DNA from: Isoetes taiwanensis
Taxonomy: Eukaryota; Streptophyta; Lycopodiopsida; Isoetales; Isoetaceae
DNA: 64,000 bases
Reading direction: 5' to 3'
Assembly (NCBI GenBank): GCA_021234155.1
Contig: JAJEKV010000050.1
Coordinates: 91,050 to 155,049 of the forward strand
Part shown: positions 11,520 to 23,818 of the stretch, one piece after another
Layout of the letters: each line of letters opens with the position of its first letter
How positions within the stretch are numbered: the first letter of the stretch is position 1
Notes under the pieces: generated by a model
The model's database searches: none
Seen by the model: only the letters and a program-made list of their open reading frames with translations
Told to the model about the DNA's origin: nothing
Translations under genes and position numbers: made by a program

Positions 11520-12870
11520 TGGAAATTAACTCAAATCGTAAATACCTAAAAAAAAAAACCGCATGTTATACTCAGCTCAATAAAACCATACTAGCCAATT
11601 TCTACATATCTCTACAATCCTCGTAATCAAGTATTCATCCGGCATATTATGAGACCCTTTAGGTCAAAGTATTCACATCCAAATTCCTTGATCCTCGTGA
11701 GAATTAACAAGAAACCAAACTAAAAAAAGGTCCAATTGCAAACTTTTTATTTTATCCAAACTATATTTCATTTCAATACATGGATAATCTCACATTTTAT
11801 CCTCATATAGACCATTAAATTTCAATTCCTTATTGAAGACATCTCTGCCTATGAATATCATAATAACCCTAGTCATCTCGACTCTTTCGTAATTTGGAAT
11901 GTACTCTTCTTGTGCATCTTGTTCATAGGCAAAATACAAATCTTGTGTTCCATAGGCTTTACATGGATTTTTTCCAAAAGGTATAATGTAAGATTGATAC
12001 CGTATCATATTGCCATTTGCTCCATCAGAATAATTTAAATCGCGAAGAACATCTGCCCAACATTTCTCGGTTTTAAACTTAGAAAATCCAATGATTAACC
12101 TAAAACGGCCTCTAGCCTACATCAGTACAAACATGTTACCTTGCCGCTAATATCTTGCAAGTTCAGTTTGAAAGCTATAAAATCAATTCAAAACCTGCCA
12201 AACAGCATACCTTATGCTCTTTTTTAACCAGAACACATAAATACAATTGCAAAAGCCAAGTTTATCAAAATAAAAGGTTCCTCATCTGATATCCATCTCC
12301 AATGCTCCAGAATTTGAACAAAACAGCAAAATAAGGACACAAGAGAAGAACCTCAGACTGGCATAGCTAAACTACTACGCACACGCTACAGTAATCCCTG
12401 TGAATCGCGTGTGCGGCCAAAGATAGATAGATAGATAAGAATTAATGTCACGCCTACTCAGCAGCGATCCAACTGACATACGCGACTACACCATTACTCG
12501 CTATTGCTTGGTCACCCTCGCCTCAACCACCTTACATTGCGCCTCGCTGATTTATAATTTGTCCCCAATAGTACCGAGCGATTCTCTAACTCGGTAATTG
12601 TCATTGCTATGGTTCAGCGGTGTTTCTTTGTTTATCGCCTTTCACTCATTGTACTCTTTTGCCCTTTGCTCAAACAAAGAAGTAATGGAAATGTAATTCG
12701 TATAATAGTCTTAAACCTATGGTCATTATGTTCAACCACAAATAGATTCATATATCACCGCTATGCCCAAAGGCAATAAATCACCGCTTAGGGCCGCAGA
12801 CCTCCTCCTGGATCCAACTTTACCACGTTGTTCAAATTAAAATGCATTCAAAGTTAAAATCTAACTCTCA
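11520..12870. repeat. Dispersed repeat A, copy 1
   Basis: This matches 18380-19503 in direct orientation. Shared anchors include GAGACCCTTTAGGTCAAAG (11651 and 18492), ATGGATTTTTTCCAAAAGG, AAACCTATGGTCATTATG and GATCCAACTTT near the end. Copy 1 is longer, with an extra segment around 12400-12620. On its minus strand, 11790-12085 reads GFSKFKTEKCWADVLRDLNY, later YEQDAQEEYIPNYERVEMTR. Copy 2 has lost this frame. The frame loosely recalls the end of an ARID DNA-binding domain, but the match is weak. The pair could be remnants of a duplicated gene or the two ends of a retroelement. Confidence 0.7.
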
Positions 12871-12884
12871 TGATTGCTTACTAT

Positions 12885-13200
12885 CCCATTAAACGTAATA
12901 AGATACAACAAGTGTCGTTAAATATACTCATAAAGAATGGGAAGTATAGGCTTGAAGCTCCATATCAGTTATATATACAAGCAGTCTCTTTATGTTAATA
13001 TTTATTATTTTGCTTAAATTCAGCTAGTAAGTAGACATTAACACTTCATTAATACCATAATACTAATGCTCAACTTGCAAAAAGCACGCACCATTATACA
13101 AGCCATAAGGCTTCATATAGATCCCAAAATGTTTAACCAGCCTTTGGTATGCTTTTACTATCACTTCTATCGATTCATGTTCTATCTCAGATTCAACTGC
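12885..13200. repeat. Dispersed repeat B, copy 1
   Basis: Directly follows repeat A copy 1 and matches 39960-40250. Shared anchors are AAATATAC, GAATGGGAA, TTGAAGCTC, TTAGTATTTATTATTTT (as TTAATATTTATTATTTT here), ACTTCATTAATAC and TATCACTTCTAT. Orientation is direct. The second A copy at 18.4 kb is not followed by B, so A and B are separable units. Confidence 0.65.
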
Positions 13201-13999
13201 GGTTCAGCGCCTCGCCCTTTTATCACGATAAACGCTCAAATCCTAGGCCTTCCTGGATGCCCAAATTTAATCAAATAGTGCGTACCAGCCTTAAATTTAT
13301 CCAAAAACAAAGATCGGCCATGCCGTAAAACCCTAGACAGCCCAAAAAAAAAAAAAAACCATTTTGCCCGTCATGGCCTTAGGCGTTTTTTGAGTCACAC
13401 CCAATGGGTAAGCATTAAACCTTGTCACAAAGACATCTATGCTAAAATTTCTTAGTGATTACGATGTAATGCTTTGCCATCCATCCATTAAATCCCATCA
13501 TTATATTATTCTGGTCTTGTTTCGAGGCCCACTTTGCCAGCATTAAATTTTGCCTTGTTGGTATTATCTTCAACACCTTACATAACTCATTAATTAGTTC
13601 AACTGTATTCAATACCTTTATAAATGCCACAGTCCATTTCTCCTATATGCCTTATTCACTAAGGCCCTCTGCATTTATAATCTCTTAATATGGTCTATTC
13701 ATGGCTACATGAAAATTGTATGCGAACTATATGCCTTTCCACCACATAAAATATCCCTAGCTAAAAAATGTTATTTACATCTATTAAGCATATATTACTT
13801 TGCTTAGTCGGCATCTTCTTTGCTTGTGGATCCATTCATTACAGCGTGATCCACCATTCAATTGTATAAAAACCCTACCACCTTCCGAGGATGATGGACT
13901 TCCCCTCGCTTCATAATAACTGTAATAATAGATGGGCGCATCCCTACTATTACGTGAGTAGGGGTCATGCATCAACCTATACTAATATTTAATCTATGT
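13201..13999. other. Intergenic, no gene recognised
   Basis: Short ORFs only. A poly(A) run of about 16 lies near 13344-13360. Confidence 0.5.
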
Positions 14000-15605
14000 T
14001 TTATCCTTCTTATCGGATTTTGCCCGTGTGATATACGCTTTCTACCGCGCCAGCTATCCTTCCGCGCCTCATCATTCATACCTGTTACCAGTGGGTGGCA
14101 CTAGGCATGGCCAAGCATTCATAATCTTGTTTTCAACCATAGTGTTGCCGCCATCCATGTGGCCTTAACCTATTGGGGCAACCATGACTCAATTCATTGC
14201 TACGCGGCATCCTAGGTGGATCTAACTTATATAGGCATAAACCCTAACCCTAGACCTCTTTCCAAATTTCTAGCAGCACCTGTGACTTCATCACCTACTT
14301 GTTCGAACCTCGCTTCAACATCGCTCGTTGTAGAGCATAGGTCAGTGTAGCGTTTCGCCAGTGGTAGTAATCCGGCTTGATAAGTAGAACAACGTTCTGT
14401 GAGTCAATTTGCAGACTATGGAGGCTCTGGACCGAGAGGGAGAGCATCAGAGCGTGTATGTAGGATAGTAGTTGTGATAGCTTAATCGAATTAGCATTCC
14501 GCATATGCCAGTATCTTGTATCTAGAGTAGAGCTCGGCATCCAGAGCTTCATATTCAACATTTTCCGAACTCCTTAATCAAGGAAACCCTAACTATTAGT
14601 TAGATTTGTATGATTAGGTATAAGATGTTCTTCTTTATGATTACCTCATGATGTGATGATTGGCAAGTATGCTTGACGGGGTTGATCGCGTTTTGCCCTC
14701 TTGTGGCTGGGAAGGGGGTATACCTGCGCTTGCAGTATGTTCCTGGCGGTGACCCCTTTAGTTCCTATTGCCAAGTACAGTGTTTCCACCGTGCTATCAG
14801 GCTATGATACCTACCTGCACACTGCAGAACCGCCAGAGGGAGGGAGGGGAGGATCCCCCCGCAGTGGGCTCTCGTGTGGATCCCATAGCGGCTAGGCTTA
14901 TGGCCTGGCCACTGCGGTGGGCCTAAGCAGGTCCGGACACACCCCCTCTCGGCAATGGTGTTGCTCGCCTCGCAGAGCCGCAAAGTGGCTTTTTGCCAGC
15001 TCGCTTTGGGCTCACTGGCACGACCGTGTCGCCACTCATTCTCTCAGGCCGCCTACGCACTTCTGGTGACCCCCGGGAAGGGGAGATGCAACCCTTCCTC
15101 GCCTCTACCTGACCGAGATGCAACCTCGAGTAGTCCCGGATGGGTGATGCCATGGATTGCGGTGATCCCGCTAGAGTCCTCATGAGCCTGACGAAGCTCC
15201 CATCTGGCAAAGTATGCGGTAATAGAGGGGCGATGGAGTGGTCAACCCAGCTATCACGAGTACAGTCTCGCCATTGCCATGACTCCTGGCTCGGGCTTGC
15301 CTTTGAGGTCGCTCCGGCCACCCTCCTACGAACCAGCTCTGGTAGGAGCTCGCTTTATGGTTTGTGATACGGTCTATGGCATTGCCTGCGCGGCGCACTA
15401 CCTCCGAGGTAGTATTTGTGTATGTTTTACGCCAGTTCTCGGATGCGGTATATCGCCTGGCCAAGTAGGAGCCCAGGGGAAGCGGGCGCGCAGCACACCT
15501 TTCAGAAGTTCTTCCCCGCGACTAAGAGTTACCCCCGAGTGCGTGCGCAGACGGCGCCGCCAGCGCGTCGTTTGGCTGGGGATTTCGCCGTAGCGTCATG
15601 AGCAA
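14000..15605. repeat. Tandem repeat C, copy 1 (~1.6 kb unit)
   Basis: First of two adjacent copies offset by about 1621 bases. Anchors include GGGTGGCACTAGGCATGGCC (14093 and 15714), CATGTGGCCTTAACCTATTG, CGCGGCATCCTAGGTGGA, ATGATGTGATGATT and ACTAAGAGTTAC near the end. The second half is GC-rich and gives overlapping ORFs on both strands (up to 132 codons, minus), which I read as composition effects because they are not conserved between the copies. No protein domain was recognised. The unit might be an LTR, a retroelement leader or a satellite monomer. Confidence 0.8.
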
Positions 15606-17250
15606 GTTTAGTGGAATGTCATTAATACGAGCCGCCCGTGGGATATAATGCCATAAATAATGATATTCCTCGATCTCACAAGCCCATATCATTCATAGCC
15701 TTGTATACCATAAGGGTGGCACTAGGCATGGCCAAGAGCTCATAATCAAGCAACTATGGTTAAGCCATTATCCATGTGGCCTTAACCTATTGGGGCACCG
15801 CCACGCCAGAGATCTTCACCATTGGTGCCACGCGGCATCCTAGGTGGACCTTAACTTATAGCATAAACCCCTGCAATCCCTAGACCTCTTCCAAACCCTA
15901 GCACCCGTGAGACTTCACCTACTTGCTCTGAAACCCCTGCTTTTAACATCGCTCACAGGGCATAGGTCGTGGGGAAGAGTTCTCACAGGTAGACCCGCTC
16001 TTTGGAGGAGTGAACAATGCCTTGTGAGTCTGCCTACCATGGGAGCTCTGACCGGGAGTGGAGAGCACTGCATAAAAGTATGCAGGGATAGTAGTTGTGA
16101 TAGCTTATCTCGAATTAAGAGATTCGCATGCTAGTATCTTGTATCTAGAGCGCAGGTTTGCATCCCTTAGAAGCCCATATTCAACATCTGAACCCTAATC
16201 AAGGAACCCTAACTATTAGCTATAGATTTGTATGATTAGGTTAAGATGTTCTTCTTATGATTATTCTCATGATGTGATGATTATATGTTGATGGTTGATC
16301 ATGTTTGCTCCTCTTTGTATCGTGGAAGGTAGAGACCTAGGGCCATATGTGTAGTATGTTCCTAGAGTAGATCCTCTTTAGTTCCTATTAGTTAAGCGCC
16401 GCTGCATGGGGAGCCTACTCAAAGCATGAGGTTGGCGAGGCCACTCACTGCAGAATCTGCCAGAGGGAAAGTGGAGGGAGTATCCCGCCCAGTGGGCTTT
16501 ATCCCAGTGGGCTAGGGCTTATGGCCTGGCCACTGTGGCCCAGCATGGGTCCACACTCCCCGGGCAATGTGTTGCTCTCAGAGCCGCAAGTGATGGCTTG
16601 GCTCTCGCTTTGGGTTCTGCACGTAATCGCGGTGCTCACACTTATTCTCTGTACCATGACCTCCAGACCTCCCTCGGGAAGGGGTAGACGTGAACCCCTT
16701 CCCGCCTCATCTGACCTGGGAGTATGGCAACCCGAGAACCTCCTTGGGTGGCTGGCTGGGATTAAGTGATCCTGGGCGCTGGTGAGTCCCCGGCTTTGTG
16801 CTTCTCCCATCTAGCCCATCCGCAAAAGGCGCAATGTGGAGGGCTTTGGATGGAGTGGCCGTAACCCCTAGCCATTGTTTGAGCAGCCAGCCCCTCGCCT
16901 ACTGCCATGACCTCTGCCTCCCATTTGTCTCCGAGGCCTCCAGCTCTGGCCGGCCACCTCCCACGAAGTCCCAGCTCTGTGGTAGGAGCCTCCTATTTCC
17001 ATGGTTTGTGATTATCATCTATGCATTGGTTTATGAAAAAGTATGCACTACCCTCCGGTGTGTAGTATTGTGTATGTTTTACGCTAGTTCGACGCGTTGG
17101 TCGCCTGGCCAAGAGTAGGAGCCTATAGGAAGGGCGCGCCAGCATACCAGAGTTCTCCCCGCACTAAGAGTTACCTCGGAGCGGGTATTCTTTTAAGGCC
17201 CGGCGCGTTAAGCCGAGCCGGATGGGGTGGATTTCTCTCAAGCGTATACT
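15606..17250. repeat. Tandem repeat C, copy 2 (~1.6 kb unit)
   Basis: Direct tandem partner of copy 1, alignable from about GCCCGTGGGATATA (near 15632) to about 17250, where similarity ends. The copies differ by many small indels and by substitutions around CG-rich trinucleotides, so either the duplication is old or the consensus is noisy. ORFs here (for example 106 codons at 16798-17118) do not match those of copy 1 in frame. Confidence 0.8.
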
Positions 17251-18265
17251 ACGGGCCAGATGTTTTAGCAGTGAGCGCCACACTTACCGGCCGCATCTAA
17301 CTTGTGGAAGTGCGTAAATCAAAGTGCAATACTTCCCCTATTACTCCTCCAAGACTTGTATAAGCGTATCATTGTTGCATTTGAGGCCCTGAAACAGGCT
17401 CTACTTAATATGCATATTTGTGATATACAAGTACAAGTGGCTACAGTTGTACCAGGTTACCGTGTCGAATCGGGTAATCGGTAGCCTTACACACTACCGT
17501 TACATGATAAATTCAACCTATAGTCAGCCAGATAAGCTTAAACTTACTTTACTGTGGTCTATTAATCATTCAGTATTGGAATTCCCTAATCATTCATTTG
17601 CCTAGTCATGTCACTAGAAGAGATTTTGCTTTTGCCATATCCCATAATATCGATCCCGCTCCCGTGTAATCACATTGTGAATCAACCTGCGCTTAAAAAC
17701 ATCCTCGCTGGGTACTAAATTGGTGGATTCCCTATTTTGGTGTCCTTGGAGCATGTTTTAATCTTTAACCCTCCATAAGGAAAGTACAGAAATAGTACCT
17801 TTTTAATATTCTTTCAATGTTTGCATGAGACTGCTGGTGCCATATTTGAGACATGGTCAAGTGGCCCATAAGACACAGGTTATAAACCGTCATAGAGTCG
17901 GCCATTACCATACTCTAGAGAATGATAAATAAGTGTTGCGGGCATTAAAGGGTGGTATGTCTGGAATGCAGACCGCTTTAGATAATGCATTTGAAATTAG
18001 AATATAGAATGCTTCTAAGACCATGCAAATGCATAAAGATTTTTACTAAATAAGTATATCAAAAGACTTTACCAAAGCTTTTGACCCATTTGCCTTCTGG
18101 TAACATTGAATAATCGCTTCCATCAATATTAGGCGCAGTTAACTCCTCCAAAGGCACATACATGTAGTCAATCACATATGAGTATGCATATATAAAATAG
18201 CACAACTGCGTCAATGGTAAACTCATTCTTACATTAGAACTTCAATATATCAAATAATATTGACT
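17251..18265. other. Intergenic, no gene recognised
   Basis: Short ORFs only. This lies between tandem repeat C and repeat A copy 2. Confidence 0.5.
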
Positions 18266-18268
18266 TTG

Positions 18269-18308
18269 GAGAATGAGAATGAGAATGAGAATGAGAATGA
18301 GAATGAGA
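18269..18308. repeat. (GAGAAT)n microsatellite
   Basis: About six to seven near-perfect hexanucleotide units, followed by GAGAGATCAAAG. Confidence 0.95.
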
Positions 18309-18379
18309 GAGATCAAAGAGAATCTGCTGACCATCCATATACTTCAAGGATAGATGTTATTGACCGTAAAACCAAATTT

Positions 18380-19503
18380 ACAGAAGTGTCTAAAAACCTG
18401 CATAAAGACTAGCCTCCTGACAAAAGCCATACTAGCTTTCACTTCTACATTACCCTACTGGTCCTCGGGTAATCATGACTCATCCTGACATGAGACCCTT
18501 TAGGTCAAAGACGCACACATCCAACCCTTGATCCTCGTGGAGAATTAACAAGAAAAACCAAACTAAAAAACCACTGCAAATCTCATTTTATCCAAACTAT
18601 ATTTATCTTCAATACATGGATAATCTCACATTTGATTCTCGAAGAGACCATTGTAAATTTCAATTCTTATTAGCATTATTATGTTTCCATGAATATCATA
18701 ATAACCTCAGTCATCTAATTTTTGTTAATTTTAAATGCTCTCTTTCATGCATCTTTGTTCATGTATTGCACATAAAATTTTGAAAGTTCCTGCTAGGCTT
18801 TACATGGATTTTTTCCAAAAGGTATAATGTAAGACTATTCTCAGTTTCTATCATACTGCTTATTTGTCGATTAAAGGCCAGCCTGTACAACACTCAATAT
18901 TTCTTTGCCTTTTAAATTTAAAAATCCAATGATAATCCTAAAAAAGGCCTCTAGCCTACATCACCAGTTTGTGGGCCAAACATGTTACCTTTGCCGCTAA
19001 TATCTCAAGAAGTTCGCTTGAAAGCTATAAAATCGATTCAAAAATCCGCCAAACAAAGATACCTTATGCCTTTTAACTAACACATAAAATACAAATTAAA
19101 GCTAAAGTTTTTATCAAAAATAAAAGGTTCCTATCCGACATCCATCTCCAATGCTCCTAATTTGAACAAAACAAAGGAAATAAGGACAATAAGAGAAGAA
19201 ACCTCGCATCTGCAAAACAAACCATGCACACGCTAGCAAAGAATCCCTAACCCGTGTAAGCGCCGTGCTGTACATATGGAGTTTCTCGCCTATCACCCTT
19301 TCACTCACGTACTTTGCCCTTGCTCAAAATAAAAAGTAATGGAAACACCGATATAGTCTTTAAACCTATGGTCATTATGGCTGTCCAATAGAGATTCATG
19401 TCAATGTATGCTCGCTAAGTAATAAATCAGCTCGCCAGTCGCACTCCTGATCCAACTTTGCTGTTGTTCAAATTTATGTAATGCATTCAAAGCTAAAATC
19501 TTA
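18380..19503. repeat. Dispersed repeat A, copy 2
   Basis: Direct-orientation copy of 11520-12870, about 6841 bases downstream at the GAGACCC anchor. It is shorter and more decayed, and its minus-strand frame is broken where copy 1 stays open. Similarity ends abruptly near 19503, where a GC-rich block starts. Together with copy 1 it brackets a ~5.5 kb interval containing repeat B and tandem repeat C. Confidence 0.7.
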
Positions 19504-19514
19504 ACCCGGGTGAA

Positions 19515-19930
19515 AAGTATGTCGGGTATCAAAAGTATCTGACGCATGCTTTGTAGCATGCTTATAGTGCGGTTTTAGCCTCCGCCAAAGCACCCCCGCG
19601 CTTAATCTGCGCCGTGGGCGAATCGCCGCTGGCATTTTGACGCTTCATGCAATTCGCACGCCCGTTCCCCACCGTCAACGCAACCGCAGGTACCGATTGC
19701 TGACTTTGGCTGATTTTCGCCGAAAGTGGTAGTGTACGCAAATTCGCTGGAGCCTGTAACTGCCTACACGCACTTACGGGTTCGCCAAAATTCTCCCTCC
19801 CGTCACAGTCTCCTCTCAGAATTTCCCATGGCGCCTCGACACCGAGGCAATCACATCGCTTAGCATCGACTTCCACTCGGCTAGAATTCCAATACAAAGG
19901 TTCTGTATCGCTGGATGTCACGCGTCACGC
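19515..19930 (-). CDS. Unassigned ORF in a GC-rich block
   Basis: I do not recognise this ORF. A 119-codon minus-strand frame (19562-19921) starts MTSSDTEPLYWNSSRVEVDA and ends GGALAEAKTAL. It has no predicted membrane segment and is rich in Ala, Ser and charged residues. The block is clearly more GC-rich than its AT-rich neighbours and begins exactly where repeat A copy 2 ends, so it may be an inserted fragment. A chance ORF in GC-rich DNA is the main alternative. Confidence 0.2.
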
Positions 19931-22900
19931 TTGAAATATCGCTGAAGATCCGCTCTCAAGAATTTACAAGAAATTGATGCGAGAGAAAGCAGAGAATACA
20001 AGACATTTTAATAAGATGAGGAAAGCAGCCGCAATAACGGGAGGTTATGAGCACTAGACGTTGTGCAATAGGGCCAGCAAAGTTTCTCAGAGGTTGATTA
20101 CTTCAACAAGCCTACCAAAAAAGCATTCCACACCCTAACTCAAGGCCCCATGTGATGAAGAGTGGTTCATCAACACCTAAATGCAGCCCTCGTAACTGAA
20201 TTTTACAAATCCAGTATGGAGTGCAAGTACGGGTGCCGCTTCAAGAACTTGAAAATGCATAATGGCAGCCACAAGAGCAAGGAACCATGATGTTTGAGAG
20301 CCGTAACCTCGACATCGGGTGATGGCTTCTTCCACAAAAATCGATGCAATTCCATCTGGCGGCGTGGTCAAGTAGTATCTAATTCTGCCATGCCCTGCTT
20401 AAGTGCTTTAAAGCAAGCCAAGTGCTGTGACCACCAAGTGATGTATATGTTCTATTGATTAATGTGCAATATTTCTTAAGTGATAGGGCTGTACGAGGTC
20501 AACAATTGCAACTGGCTGCAGCCAAGAAAGGCCCAAGTCAGTCTCTGAAAGTCGGTCCAGTGGTCTAGCTCAACGGAGGTTGAGTGCCATTCTTCACCGC
20601 TTGCAAGCAAAGCATACCGACTCGAAACAAAAGGAAGGTAGCCCTCCTTGTGCTAAAGATGTTGTAGAACATCGCTGGAGAGTCAAAGCCCGACTTCTAT
20701 ATCCCTGCACCTATGGGTATAAGTTTCCATAAATTTTTCATTATTATTGCATAAATACTTAACCAACGGCCACCATTCAGCCATAGCCATTTTAACAATA
20801 CAAAAAGGCACATCCTCAACACTCTCGCTTGCTTAAAGGCTTTCGGTGAAGTTGGAAGCCTATTTATGTAAAAGAAAGCATCGAAAAGGGAAACCCGCTG
20901 CATATACCATATGAAGTTGGAGTATGCTGCAGAAATTACGCATTAAGGTCAAATAAAACCGGATTTCTGTATGGTGAAGAGTGCAAGTGCACTACAGGCC
21001 CTGTGGACCTCGTGAGACGTATGGCCACTCCAACATATGTATGACTCAAACCAAATGGTGCTCGAGGGCCGTGTGGTTTGCAACAAGAGCCGTAGGGTAA
21101 AGAAATTCATACAAACATGATCGCTGATGCATATGCCTTAAGCGTGGCATAAAACTCTTCCTTATATGTCCAAGAGAGAAAGAGAGAATCATGAGTTCTG
21201 CTTGAAATGGAAGACGCTGAAAGGTATTACTCTCTTTTTAATGCGCAATAAACATGCCGATATGTGCCGGCCATCCACACAAACCCCGCTTTTGTGCTTT
21301 CAACTTGCGCCTAATCTTCGCTTACGGGCTGCACCTTGTTACATTCCAAAGGGCATTTAAGAGTCGGGGAGTTGCGCATCAAGCACAAGGAGGTGCCAGT
21401 GGCACAGTAAAGAAAAAGAGCCACCGCTACTCAAGAAAGGAAAACAAAAGTAAGAAACCAAGGTAGTTGGTGGGACACACAACCGGCCGCTAAGACAAGT
21501 TGAGTAAAGAAGGGAAAAAAAAGTAAGCAGCATCCAAGGAAGCCAGGTAATACGCCCCAAGGACCGCGTTAGCAAGACTAGACCTCAAAATGGCAAGGAA
21601 AAAAGAAAAGGACCAAAGCCAGCCCTCGTGATTGTCTTAAAGAGAACGGGCAGTTGAAGGATTTCCATTTCATATCCGTGGTTCCACATTGAAGATATTC
21701 GTACAGCCACCACAGTATTGCATGGCGTGCCATGCAACGAGTTGCCTCGACAATATCCAAGATGGCACCATTGTTTCAGAATTGATTTTGCGAGAATTAC
21801 GCATGATAAAAATACAAAGGAGGTTCAAAGCCGCGATTGGCACAATGACCGCATAATACCTCTCGCCCACATCACATATAGGATGGACATCGCCTGATCG
21901 AAGCTATCAAGGAAACCCATTTTACTTGAGTGATGACAAGCTTCATGACACTCTTTTTGTGCAAAGACTTTAGAAAAGATGCACAACCACGGGCCCGCAC
22001 CGCGCGACCGCCAACCGTCCCATGGTTGTTCTAGGCCAATTCAATTCGCCATTCTATTTCCCACCGCATACTGCGCGAGCTAGGGAAGGAAATAGTATGG
22101 TTTCTTTTGGGACCGCCATGGTAAGTGTATGGTTAACGATGGGCAAGTGGCAAATTTAAAAGGGCATCTACTAGAGAGTGCTCAAGTATTTATGGGGCAG
22201 ATTTAGTGCCGATGCATGTGAATTTAAATCAGCGGAATGCGAAGGTACCAAATAAATCCAGAGCCATCAAAAGGTACGCGCTTCATCCGGCCAGATTCGC
22301 TGAGTAGTGTCAGAATCGCCAGACAGCCAATAGTGCTTTCATATGCTTTCGCGCCGCTCGCGGAATCGGCCAGAATGTGATGAGTAAGTATTGCAGATTA
22401 AGGCCGCCATACAACAGATGATGCAAATACTTGCTGTCTCCTCGCAGTACTCCGTAATCGGTGCGATGATGTTGACGACGTAATTCACGACCGCCAGTGG
22501 TGGAAGGGACCAAGCAAAATACACGATCCATGATACTTGGCTGCAAACCAAGCACAAGGGGTGGCTCATGTGAGGTTTCTAAGTTGTTTCTGGTAATCGC
22601 TTGAAAGGAAACTGTCATCTTGTGTGAACAAGCACGCATTGAAGAATGGAAATATGTTACACTAAAGCCATAAGTTCTACTATGGAGGTAATCAAGACAA
22701 ATCGATGAGGCATTTTTTTAAAGGTGATGGAGAATGGCTTATCCTAAACGCAGGAAGGTATAACTTTGTCAAGCAGTAAATTTATGAGGTAAAACGAGAA
22801 TGCATTTCTATGTCAAATAAATGTGTTAAGCCAGGCATATCCATAGAATTGTCATGATACTGGGTCGTGACCTTCAATGTGGATTTAACATGTAAGTTGG

Positions 22901-23700
22901 CCGGTTTGTACTATGCCCAAAATGTATGGTAGCTGGGAGCCACGGAAGACAAAGGCCCCGACTTTCTAGTACAATCATCACGCGACGTATCAAGTTTGAG
23001 TATTGAATCGACTCGCACCAACAGAGCTTCCCTGAACAGACTACTCACCGTGATGAACTCGATGCTCAGCCATATGAAGTTTCGAATATGCTTTGGCCTA
23101 GTTGTTTTATCATTGTAACAAATCAGAGGTTACTTGTGTAATTTGTTCCTTAAATTTTGGATCATCAGTATTGAGACAAATGCTTCAGGAGACTATGTTT
23201 GTATCGATCAAAGCCGACAGTATTAAAACAATGCTGTGTATTGAGAGTAAAGCTGATATATATTACGTAAAATTGTATACCTGCAGATTAGAGACATCAC
23301 TAAGATCACTAATACCTAAGATAAGACAAAGTATCATACATATATATATTACAAAAAGTAGTAGTGTACAATGTAGTTGCTTCCATGAGTCATCGGGGTC
23401 TTCTATAGTCTAGCTGTTTGCCGTGAAGAATGCGCTTCAAAGAAATGCTTTGTACTTCTAATGGAGCATTGAGGATAGTAGTGCAGGGCCGGTATGGTGA
23501 AGGAGTTGAGGGGTGAACGCAAAGATCGTAGTGAAAGCATGTTGCAGCGGAACAAAAACGCAGGCAGCACCACATTTTGGGTAAAAGCGGCGTGGAACTA
23601 AATAGTGGGAGAGTTATTTTTCAAAAAATACACATGATTACTTATTCGCAACAAGTCCCTTTCAGCCTTATTCAGCTTATTCAGCAACGCACACGCATCA
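19931..23700. other. Intergenic, no gene recognised
   Basis: ORFs up to 109 codons (22310-22639, minus) overlap in competing frames and show no known domain. A weak tRNA-like start, GGTCTAGCTCAACGG, lies near 20570, but the paired B box is poor. Long transposon-like stretches are likely but were not assigned. Confidence 0.4.
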
Positions 23701-23713
23701 CTTCAAAACCGAC

Positions 23714-23818
23714 ACGCCTCCCTTAATCCCAAGACCATTTCGACTCAATTTTCATTTTCCCCTAAAACCCTAGGGATCACGCCCTCCCTTAATCCGCCAA
23801 GACCGCTTCGATTCGCAA
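23714..23818. repeat. 65-bp imperfect tandem duplication
   Basis: CGCCTCCCTTAATCCCAAGACC (23714) and CGCCCTCCCTTAATCCGCCA (23779) begin two copies, each continuing with TTTCGACTC or CTTCGATTC. AAACCCTAGGG lies between them. Confidence 0.75.

Noticed and set aside
14237-14260. AAACCCTAACCCTAG as interstitial telomeric repeat
   Set aside because: Only two units, and the second C copy does not preserve them.
14923-15321. 132-codon minus-strand ORF
   Set aside because: It sits in the GC-rich half of tandem repeat C, and the frame is not kept in the second copy.
20565-20640. Possible tRNA-derived SINE (GGTCTAGCTCAACGG)
   Set aside because: A plausible A box but no acceptable B box (GACTCGAAAC), and no tail.
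22310-22639. 109-codon minus-strand ORF
   Set aside because: It overlaps another open minus-strand frame, has no domain, and lies in anonymous repeat-like DNA.
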